Assembly (NCBI RefSeq): GCF_000003815.2 | Contig: NC_049987.1 | Location: forward strand, 24,037,721 to 24,099,720 | Direction of reading: 5' to 3' | Length of the DNA stretch: 62,000 bases | Origin: Branchiostoma floridae | Lineage: Eukaryota; Chordata; Leptocardii; Amphioxiformes; Branchiostomatidae | Shown here: positions 11,815-23,800 of the stretch, piece by piece | How the letters are laid out: each line of letters starts with the position of its first letter | Position numbering within the stretch: the stretch's first letter is position 1 | Program-made: the position numbers and the translations under genes | The notes under the pieces: generated by a model | The model's input: only the letters and a program-made list of their open reading frames with translations | Database searches by the model: none | What the model was told of the DNA's origin: nothing

Positions 11815-14800
11815 CTAAGGGCCTGTACCCATCACTGTAGCCTGCTCGTTCACAGCCCTGCTCAGTTCAGGCTCGCCCTCCCTGAACACGTCATACCTCA
11901 CCAGCCAGTCTTTGATCCACCGCCTGACGTCATCCACCCCCACCAGCCCCACTGTGCGCATCTCCGGGGTGCAGGCCACGAAGTCCGTGAAGAAGATGTC
12001 AGAAGGTTTCACGTCCAGGACCTCGGCTAAGTCAGCTCGGAACTTATCTGTGTTTTCCTTGGTCTAATGGGAAAAAGAAACGAACGCCACATGTAAACAT
12101 TGTTTTGATAATGAAAGTTGTAGGCAAGATAGAGCTTCAGTTGAATGTTTTAAAAATGAGGATATATGGATACAGATACACGCGCCAAGTAAAACATTCA
12201 GCAAAAATAAAATACCTTAAAGGCATTGAGAAAATCCCCACACTGGTTGATACAGATCACAAAGGAGCAGTCGAAGTTCTTGACCTTCTTTAGTTGATCA
12301 ATGTTCATCTTTCTGGGATCTCCCGTGAACGGCATGACGAGTATGAAGAAACTGGCCAGTCCGCCGCAGTGGTTCACTAGCGTGGCCACCTGGGTATCCA
12401 CTGTGGTCGTGCCTGGAAAGTCCACAATCTGAATATAAAAATGGATAGAAATTTGTAAACGTTATGCTACGACGTTATACGTGCATGTGTGCATTGATCT
12501 AGAAATAACGTTATAAATTGATCTCTTGGGTAAAAAAGCATAGACGTATTTGAAAAGGGGATTTTTTTCAAATGGTATTTGAAGGGTTTGACAAGTGACC
12601 ACAAACGTTAAACAAATGTCAATCATGGGTACAAATGATCTTAGAATTCTTACCACCATCCTCTCTGTGCCCCTGGCCTTGTAAAGCACAGCTGTTTTGG
12701 TGTGTTCCTGGAACCCGACGTCTTTCACCTCCATTCCCCAGAGCGTCTTGATAAGTGTCGTCTTGCCTGCGTCTTGCGGACCGATCAGACCCACGAAGCA
12801 AGTCTTCATGAGCAGCTGACGGATCCGGAACAGGTCACAGGTCATCTGACAGCGTCTCACTGCCTCCTGTTGGGACTCCTTAGTTGCTGTGCCTAGCTTT
12901 TTGCCCCAAGTAGACTCAAATGGATGCTGTTTTGCAATGTGGTCAAACCTTTCATCTAGACATCCAAGCATCTGGAAGAAGCAAATGCGAAATCCTAGGC
13001 ACGTTACCACCAAACAACATATCTATATTTATAATAATCTTTATTGTCATCAAAACTACATGTATCAGCTAGCAGACACTTCAGTAGAGGAGGTATTTGT
13101 TAAGCTTTGTCACAAAGTTAAACACTTTCATACATAACGCACCTCATACTTGGTCATGAGAGCAGATTCCAGACTGTACACGTCATCGTCCAGTGCCTTG
13201 TCACGGATGGAGTTTTCTTCGTTCACATCCTGCACAGATGGCAGCTCCTCTATCAGCGCCCTGCAATGTAGTATCGGTTTGATGTGGTGGATAATTTTCA
13301 GATATAATATGGACAGAGAATTGTAAATTCAGGACAGAAAGAAGCAAAGTTATAGACAGGTTTAGATTATGAATGAGTTGATTCTTAACTTGCTCTTACT
13401 TGAGAACGCCCTTGTAATTCTTTTCCACATCGGTGAAGTAGTTATGAAGCATGATGTTGCCTAGGAGGCTAGCTGAGGTCACTGTAGCACTAAGGAAGTA
13501 CTTAGCTCCAGCCTTCATGATACGAGCAACGGCGTTAGCTATTGCCTCACCTCCCGTTAGAGCTGTCTTTATGGCCCCGATGTAAAGATAGCCAGCTCTA
13601 CCTTGGTAAAGAAAGTATACAAATAAAGGTTTTAACATTAATATCTGTTATCTATCAATGTAGAGGCCTGTGTGTCCCAACGGATATGAATATGGAACTG
13701 ACAACTGCCACTAACCCCCTATACACCGAGAAGTGTGGAACGATTTTCAGTTTAGAGGTCCACTATGGAACAATTTGTGATATTGAAAATGTACGAACAG
13801 ATAAGCTTGTCTAAATTCATAAGGAATATAAATTTGTCTATATTACCTAGTTGTATTAAGTGGGGGAGCATGGGCTCTATCAGTCTACAGAGTTCATCTC
13901 TCTCTTTTTTGTACAAACTACATATGCAGTATACAGTCTATTTTGTAAAGCATGATAAAGCGGGAGTATGTTCCGTTTAAAACTGCAAAAACTAGATACT
14001 GCAAGGTATGGATGGAGTTTACAGAAATTTTTGAAATGCCAACAGACACCCCACTAGGTAGATATCCTCACAGAAGCCTGTGGTGAGCCATCTGCGGTAG
14101 TGTTTTGGTTTAGAAGATCACAGTATCGAAACATGTTTGTATCATGCAATGACGCTGTAATATCCCCCTCCTTAAGCTAAGGGCACAACCCGCCGTACGT
14201 GCAAATACGTGACGTCTATGTGTAAAACGTGGCAATCTTATGGGATCCGTAAGTGGTAAGTACTGCCTCCGTACGAACTCGTAAGGAATCCGACGGATTT
14301 TGGAGCACGCAGACACGCCTTAGAACTTTACGTGCAGGCAAAACTTTGTGTGCCATCGGGCTGTGAATTCGCCCCCCGTACGCGCGACGCGCCTGCCCTG
14401 TACAGCCTGAACATTTTTAGAAATACGCGGTGGACGTGGCCTCCCAAAAACGTACGGACAAATTGCACGTACGGCGGGTTGTGCCCTTAGCTTAAATATC
14501 GCGCATTTAACGGTATGGCGTAGATTTGAATTTACTGATTATTAAATGGTAAGAAAATCAGCTTTATTTATTGTCCAGATCCTCCATAGTGCAGCTTTAA
14601 GAGAACGCTTACCTGTAACTACCACACCAGCCACCGTTGTAAGCCCTAGAAGCGTTCCCAGCATCCAAGCTGTAAGATTCATAGGGTACGCCACCTTTAG
14701 ATGGTCACCAACTTCAGCCACAATCTCACCCACCACAGGTAGCAGCATGTCATCTTGAAGCTTCTCTAGGCCACCAGATAAGGCATCTTTCACCATGTCG

Positions 14801-17800
14801 AACAGCTCTGGCTTCTTGTCACCTAAACAGGGCGATAAGGGAAATACCTTGTAATAAAACTTTAAACAGAAGTAATAAAAATAGGACGAGGAAAGAAATG
14901 TGTATCACTTAAATATGCCGAAGACTAACCATTTCTGACGGCACGTCGGCTCTTGTCAAGCTTGTCCAGGTACGTCATCATGGCGTTCTTTGCCAGTTCC
15001 TCTCGTCGGATGGATTCTGGCATCATCAGCACTGTTGCCAAGCAACGCTGTGTTGCCTTGATGAGCAGTTCCGGCTTCAAACGTCCAACAGCCAGCTGGC
15101 CCAATGTGCAGCCCTTCACCCGCTGTAAAATAGAGTGTAAAAAGTGCTGGTATCATATTTGTCCGCTAAATCCCTGAGGAATATACTCCATGTATGTGAG
15201 CTCTCAGGAGCAGATATCCACATTCTTTTTAACGCAAAATAATATGTGTATGTATATTCCATGTCACCGCTTCTGTCTGAACAAGTACGTTTCGTCCACC
15301 AACTACAGCGGGTTCTGTATCACCTTTCTGGCGACTCAGCCATTCAAGGCCACGACAGAGATTCTTATTCCAGAGCGAATTAGCTTCTTCACTCGTATCG
15401 CTACAGCTCTTTAGAGGTAGAAGAAAAGTTTGTTCTAGACAGCCCAGCACCAGTGTTACATTTGGTTTGCCAGAAGTAGGCCTGATACATTTGACCCTAC
15501 ACACTACTCACTGAAACATTTTTGTCTCAAAACTACTCGGTTCTAACAATACCATTATCCATACTTGTTTACTCAGATTCTTACAATATCAGTTCCTTCT
15601 GGAGGCAGTATAGATATGGTATTTGAAATGTATACGTAGCTTTCGTTAATAATGCATTCCAAGTTAAGTCTAGGTTATGTTAGTCACATCATTTTAGGTC
15701 CGTTTAGTCGTGAACGTGTAANNNNNNNNNNNNNNNNNNNNNNNNNNNNNNNNNNNNNNNNNNNNNNNNNNNNNNNNNNNNNNNNNNNNNNNNNNNNNNN
15801 NNNNNNNNNNNNNNNNNNNNNAGCCTTCGCGATTTATTCTTCTTTTTTGTATGTCACACTGTGCATTTGGGCCAGAATAATAGAGTAAAAGGAAAGAAGA
15901 TAATTCATCAGACCATAGTATAGATTAACGCTAAAATATTTTAGTCTGTTCTGCTATGGAGATCGAGTGGCCGGGCACAGAAGTTTGACTTTTACGGACA
16001 CTTTAACTAGAGACTCTTGTATTGATTTAATGAACTTGCAAACAAGCAATGTAAGATAGGGCTCTATGGAGTATAATATGTACGAGCCTGGTCCCGGTCA
16101 ATAATGTATGTATGTAACGTTAAATTTGAAACTAATAAGTAAAATCAAGCTTGTCACGTAATGTTAGGAAATGGTGGCCATCGTAACAAAGCGGGGCTCA
16201 ATCTTATGAACATTACCTTGACTTCATCCTTTGTAGTCTGATACGGGACCTCATCGAAGTGAGTTCTAACCGTGACGGTGGGAAAAGGGTCGAAGGTTTT
16301 ATCAGTAAGGTAACACTCCAGAACAACCTGGTGAGAACCTTTGAAGTTCACAGAAACTCCCCTCGTCTCGTCATAAGGGACGCCTGAAAAGATCAGATAA
16401 AATGAGGTGAAGTTGTTGCCATGAAGAGGGACAGGCCACTTTCCTGAGATGAGATAAATTTTAAGATGTTTTCGTACAAGTTTTCTACCTACGCTTTAGC
16501 GTGTGAGGGTCTCCAACTGCAAACACTGAAGGAACGTCGAGCTTTGTGTAAAATTCGCCAGGAATGTCCTCAGCTCTGACCTGTACAGGCATTGGCTGCC
16601 ACAGTCAAGGGGTGCAGTCAGTGGCAGGACGACAAAATTGGAAATAAGCTTGACCACTTGCCAGTACGCACTAAGCACTTCAAAACAAGCCCATTACCAT
16701 ACCTAAAACCTTTAAAAAATTCAGTACGAAAACATCATACAGTCCAACTTGCATAATCTATGATTCACGGCCAATAAACATCTATGACATTGTCAGAGAT
16801 TTCATGCATAAAAATAAAAGCAAGTACATTAAGTGACGGTTACCTGTGAAAGGATCTTTCAATAAGACGAAGAAGTCTAGGTTTTCACCGTCGATGGTCA
16901 CCAACAACTTGTCCGCTCTCTGACTTTCTGTAACTGATAGAAGGCAAATCGTGTTCGCTTTAGCCAAAGCGTTCCTTTTAACGTAATTTCTTACTTGATA
17001 TTCGATGAGTAAATAGTGGGGTATCTCTTTACCATGTATTCTTTTAGTCCAGTCCTGATAAGAACTGGAACTCATCATTCAAATATAAATTGTTGGCAAA
17101 ACGTATTGGAACCAGCCTAATCGGTTGCATCCATATGTATACGACTGAATGAGGTAGGTTGCATCTACACTTTCTTTTATTTCTGTTGGATAGTTATGTA
17201 TCTTGCTATTTCAGTGCGATTAGTCTGTAGTTTCCCTTTCTGTCATGTGGTATTATATTGATTCAAGGACCGCAGGAGGAATAGCTAATTGTGAATCAAA
17301 ATAAAGTGAAGTCAAGACTCACGTACCAATGCTGACAAGAGAAACTTTATTGACGATTGGAGGGAAGGCTGTTTCTATCGAGACTTTCCTACGGATCTCG
17401 GGGGCAAAGGCGTCAACTACGTCACGACGCGGAGGCAGTGTGTGGACGGCGTCGTACTCCCTCTTGGCCGATACGTTATAGAAAGCTGTTGCATAGCACA
17501 TTGCCTTGTGTTCATGTATCTTCTCACCTAAATAAGAGCGCAAAGTGTCTGATGTGTTGTGACCTGTGCACTTGGTTGTGTGCTAACGTTCTTTGTAAAT
17601 GTCAATTCCACATTAGTACTCTATTTTGTGATTTATTACTTGAAGTATCGCACAAATCATTAAGAAGCAAGACTGTATTATAAAACAAGCCATGTACTTA
17701 TTCAACACTGCATGCAAATAAGTAACTGGGTTGTATTTTATAACACCAGATGAAATGACGTGCAATAGTGGCTGTGTTACTCTGTGAAACAGAAATGACA

Positions 17801-20800
17801 TGTTAGTACGAAGTATTCCAAAATTACTTGAAGTACTCACGAGTCAGCTTTCCACTGTCCTTTATAAAACTGTTGATCTCCCCTTCCTCTCGGATGTAGC
17901 CTTTCTCCCATGATGTGCGTAAACCGTCCGGAGCCTCTCGACACGTGATGAACATGTACCACCCTACAGGCCGGTAGGTGGAGTTCAACTCTTCTAGCGT
18001 TACGCTGTATCGCTCTTTCAGTCCGTCCAGTTCATCCATGGCAGCGGGAAGCTGATCCAACAGGGTGCCGGCAGCCACAGCCGCAGCCGCTACAACAGGA
18101 CCGCCAACACCAGAGGACGATACCATCTTCAGTATTGGACTGAACAAAGGCTTCACATCTTTGACGAACTTCTTCACCTGTACATGTACAAACATGACAA
18201 TAGCAGTCGTCACCGTCTACAAGTGAATCATCACTTTTGAATTATTTGGTTTTCAGGACTAGATATCATTTAAGGTACTTCATGCTGTCATTTACATGTC
18301 CTATGCTGTCCCATGCAGAAAATGTACACTTTCTGTTGTTACCTTAGCAGACGATGTTGTCACAGCGGTTTGAACGGCTTCCGCCAATCGGAGAATGCGC
18401 GGCACGGGGTCCTTCTGGTTCACCACGGTCAGCAGGCAGTCGGACAGGTTCTGCTTCTCCACGTAGGAACGGAGGCCCTCGTCACCGAAGAACGGAGCCC
18501 CGAACGCGATGGACATGATGTTGTCGGCGGGGAGTCTCCTTCTCTTTAGCTCCACCAGCATGTTGAGCGCGACGATGTGCGACACGGCGCCACCAAGGCT
18601 GTGTCCACACAGGACTATGCGATGGCGCTGGTATTTTTGCAAGAAGGGGTCGACCGGGATGTTAGAGGCCAGCTTAAGAAACCCGGCATGACACCGCCCT
18701 CCCATTGCTGTCTGGCGTCCGTCAGGCCCGCTTGATGCCAGCTGCCGCCAAACAGAACAGTCGGCCATCACATCCTGGAAGTTGCTCGTCCCTGTGAAAA
18801 CAATGTTTTATCTCTTTCTGTAGGTAAGTGATGTTCATCCAGTAGACCGTTCCAGCCGAACACCATAAGCCCCGCCCCCTGTTCTACTTCGACCACCTAG
18901 GTAAGAAACGGCGCGAATAGGGCAGAACTCCGGCAGGCCACCGCCACAATTTAGTTGATAACACCGACTAACTTGGTTTAGCTTTTTGGGTCCAGAAATC
19001 ATCTCAGGACGGGCCAAAAAAAATGCTATGAAAGCTACATCCACCGAGTACAGCCCTTTTTTATTTGAGGATACACACACACACACACATACATATGTAT
19101 ATATATATATATATATATTCTCATGGTGTATGTACCAGCCTACCCCTAAATGCAATGAAGACCTCATCCTTGTCCTCCGTCTCGGCCACCATGTACGACA
19201 CCCGCCCATAGCAGGATACAGACACACTGACGAAGTCATGGCTCGTCAGTTCTGTGGTCAGGAACTCCTGTACGGCTTCTGGTGTCTCCTCATAGACAGC
19301 CTGACAGCACACCAACGCTCGCTGGATGTCCGCTTGCCTCAGGTTCTTTGGTTCAGAGGTTCGACCTTTTTCAACTGTGTCCCCTGAGGCAGGAGTAAGA
19401 TCATCGGTAAAGTAAGTTAGATCACCATAACCACCACAGCTAGGTATATGTAAGATTCCAAAGGTATCCCCAAATAAATCAGAATAGTGTAGAATTGGAA
19501 TGAATAGAACAGTATGAATTTAACAGAATAAAATATTTTTTCCATTTCATCCCATTGAGATCTGTAATTTACTTATAAAAATAAGTCTACATTAGGTTGT
19601 CCGTTATCGCCTTATTTGTTTGTTTTATCAGTAGAACTGTTGTCCATTAGAGTGCGAGCAAATGAAAATATTGAAGGATTGGTGTGCCGAAAAGATCCAT
19701 GCAAATTGTCTCAATTTGCTGATGATGTCACGGTGGCCGACTCACAGTTATAGGGTCGTAAGTAAGGATGAAGCAGAGACACTGACGTTGCGATGAGGTG
19801 TACTTTATTCCCAGATCCTCTCTCCCTGACCTACTCCTTCTCGGGTCTCTCTCGACTGACCTCGCCTAACCCGGCTATCTCCCGGACCTCGTGTCCTACA
19901 TCTGGTCCTTATTATAGTACATGTGGTCCTTATTATGAGTCACGAAGTCGCCTCGTGACACCTCACCCCATTTTCTTTTTACAATGTCCACATTGTATAT
20001 AGACGGCTGGCGATATAACAATATACGGTACTACTACGCTTTGAACAACAACAACAGGGAGGCTTAATCCCTACACGTACTGATATAGCAACTAAAACGT
20101 TGTGATACACTCCGAATGTTATTTTTATAGAGATAAAAGCTACTAACATGGAAGTCAAGTTTTGAGAGATAAAAGCTACTAACAAGTCAAGTTAACAAGG
20201 TATCTACGGAGGTGAACAAAATCTTTCCGACATTGCATCACAACTGGCACAATACAAGACAGGAACGGTGTGCTACTTTAGCCTAACAAAACATCTGTCA
20301 GTCCGTTTTTCATGGTGTTTGTTTAAGAATAATTAATCAAAACTTCTGAGTCCGACAACACGTGCACCAGGATGTCCTGCTCCCTCCCTCTCGTCGGCGG
20401 CTGGCTTGCGCACTGCAACAGGAACCGGCAGAAACTCTGCCCGTCGGGAAGGGGCGTGTTGTCCAGAGGCCTCTCGGCTGAGCGCTCTCCGACGTCGGAC
20501 CCTCGCGACGTTGGACCCTCGGGGCTTCGTTGTCTGTCCGGCTGGCCTGTCGAATCTCGCCTGAAGAGGTGGGTGGGTTAGGACAACACATGCAACCATC
20601 GACAACCGCACATATATTTCTTCTCGCCTCTACCTATCGTCTCTCTCTCTCTCTCTCTCCTTCTCTACAGACCAACATCCTATGACGCAACCACAAAAAC
20701 GATGTCTCCTGAACCCAATCTACAGTAACCACTTGATCTACGGTAACTATCTATGTACATTATTCTACCCCGGGGAGCCCGTAGCTTATATCTGGTGCTG

Positions 20801-23800
20801 CTGGCCTTCGTGTGCCCGGATTTGTCCCGCTATCCGGTAGAACCCGCCGAAGTCTGGCTTTCCTGGGCACACTAGAGCTTCAGCCCCTCCCCCCACTAAC
20901 TATCAGTCCCGCCCCAGCAAATTAACACGTAACCGCGAAACGTATCGGGGCGTGATGTTGTACACTTCCGCATAACGCACGGGTGGGACTCCGAGATTCG
21001 CTCGCTGTGACCTTCTGACCTGTACCTCCGGTTGCGCAACGGGCCCTGCGGCAGGCCTTGGGAAGAACAACAAGCCGTCGAGAAGTTCATCTGCTTCGTC
21101 GGCGTCTTCAGATGCCGTCTCGCTGTCGTCTTGTGATGCAGGCCGTTCGGGTTGAGGCATGTCAACACGTGGGCCGGCTCTCGCTCGTGCTGGCGGTCGC
21201 CCTGGAAACGGCGACGGGATGAGCATGTTTCTATGTAGTGTCCGCTCGGGACCGCGGCCTCGCTCTGGCTTAATGACCAATACAGGAATGTCCGGATCAG
21301 GCTGTGACACTACAATGTACGGGGTCGCCTCGAGTCTGTCCTGAATCTTATGTCTCCCCCGCAAGCGTTTGTTGCGCACTAGTACCCGTTGTCCCGGTAG
21401 CAACGGACAGTTCTGTTCCTTCCGTTGATGAAGGCGTTTATCCTTCAATCTCGCCCTCTCCATCCGATCTGTAGCCCTGCCGTAGGCGTATTGGAAGCGT
21501 CGCCAGTGTTGCCGAACCCAGTCGTCAGTACAGCCGTCAGTTGCAAGGTCGTCGTTCTCCTCCTCGGTTCCCATGGCAACATCAGCAGGCAGTCTCGGAT
21601 GCCGCCCAAACAGCAGATAGAAGGGAGAATAACCTGTGGACTCCTGTTCCGTACAATTGTACGCGTGTACCAATTCAGCCAAGTAGTCTGGCCATCTTCT
21701 CTTCTTGTCCTTCTCCAACGTTCCTAACATATTTAACAGGGTTTTGTTGTAGCGCTCGCACAATCCGTTTCCTTCCGGATGATACGAAGTTGTATTGCTT
21801 TTAAGAGCCCCGTACATTCTACAAAGCTCCTGCATTGTGTTAGACATGAAGTTGGCACCCTTGTCGGAATGGATTCGGTGAGGGAATCCGTAATGAACCA
21901 CGAAATGGGTCCAGAAAGCCTTCGCTGTGGTTTCCGCCGACACTGCACGAAATCAATAATTTCCAGGTGTTTCAAGGGACTTACACACCTGTGAAATGTT
22001 CTGTGTCCTGGCTGTGTACATGACTTTCCTGGTTCGGCGTGTAATGTCCTTGTTTTTTTCTTACATACCTGGACTCGCGCTTGTACAGGAATTTCTAGGA
22101 CCCTTACACCAGACGTGTAGGGGAAATAGGCAGACAAAGGCTTGGCGGCGCCTATTCTCAAAGCCAAGCTTGGGTCGCGGGTTTACTGTTTACGGCAACT
22201 ACTACCCCTGCAACCCAGCCTAGGCTATGCTTGGACAATTAATAAGCAATGAGGTATACATTTTAAACACAAAGTAAGGGGGAGAGTCGGGGGGTATTGA
22301 ATGGTTGGTATGTCTACCCGTGACATCGTCTGACAGAACAAAGTGGAACAAAATACAACTATAAAAAGAAACGACATCCACATTTTTAGGAATACAATCA
22401 AGGTCAGAAAGAAAGGTCTACAAAATACTAAAAAAACAATCATAATTAATGAAGCTGTGATTTGTTTGGCCCGATATTTCCAACTTATTTGGAAATCCTA
22501 CGGTCGGCGCGTATTGAACGGGCCATTCATATTCATTTCTACATGTCGGAAAGAAATAAATGCTAGGGATAGATCTTGGCTTATAAATAGGAAAGTATGT
22601 CTTAAACCAAGGAGGTTTCAACTTCCTTGCTTAAACAAACTCGTCATTTTCATTACATAAACAGCAGTTCGTTAGCCGGATGTGTATTGCATTGTCTAGC
22701 GCAGACAAAGGCCACAAACACCCAGCGTTCATTGAATCATTCTTATTTCTTCTTTAATCATTTTGCACTCACACTGAGATTCTGTTTCAACATACATAAA
22801 TCTGAACTGCTGCAATAGACTTCTGCGTGTATCGCGATAATCAGTTACGTAATCAGCCCCCTTTGTACGAAGAGCTAGGAAAATAAACTAACCAAAGAAG
22901 TTTAATTTGGAAATTCGTAAACTAGTGATGTACGATGTTTTTATAGAGTGCCTGTCGCGTCATAGCGAGGAAGTTGAACTGAAACGACGTTGGACATAGG
23001 GAAAACATAGGACTGCGATCTGATTTATGGGCAGCTTTTTGTCAAAAGAATAGAGAGAACACGGGACAAAATACGGCCCATTTTCTTGGTTACTGTCTCT
23101 AACTTTGGCTACTGTCGACGCACAAACTGAGTGAAATGATCTATGTTAAGATATAACCTCCTTGACTCGATGTACTAAATTTTTGTCCCGGGTTATGTTC
23201 TTGATTGTACAAACTAAATGACAACGTTGAACGTTAAATTTCTACCGATGTTTCAAGCTGTTGATAATCACAGCGGCATGTTTCACATCTTTCTAGGCAG
23301 GTATTGTTTTACTGTGAAGTGAAATACGGGTAATCAGGCAGCTCAAACAACCTCCTTGACGTGATTGTAACAATAGACATCATGGCTGGTACTAGCGGTA
23401 GTTCACAGCTCTTTGTGTCTGTGCCCATGCAAATTCTTCAGAAAAAGCCAATAGAATTTCTCCTCGCACAATTATAGGGTCAAACCTTCGGCCAATCAAC
23501 GTGCCAGTCACAATTTTCAAATTCTTCAGTTGAGTTGGTATTGTGAATTCCGCGTCTTTGCGTGTGGATGTGCGTTCTTGCTGTCCAAGTGTGTCTATAT
23601 ACCAGGGTGCGTTATCTGATGGTACCGAGGAACATTGGTCATTATTTTACATCAGCAAGGAGTTTCTACTCAAGATCGCGGAACAGGACGACAGGACGTC
23701 AGCTGCAACTAATAATAACAGGACCACCGTCGGGCCAAAGTTCTCTCCCATGGCTTCAAGGATCAAGGAACTTCCGTAGCGATGATATTGCAGTCGGCAT

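Noticed and set aside
20333-20611. An extra coding frame between integrase and the 3' LTR
   Set aside because: Several overlapping GC-rich frames on both strands; none resembles an envelope or another known retroelement protein.
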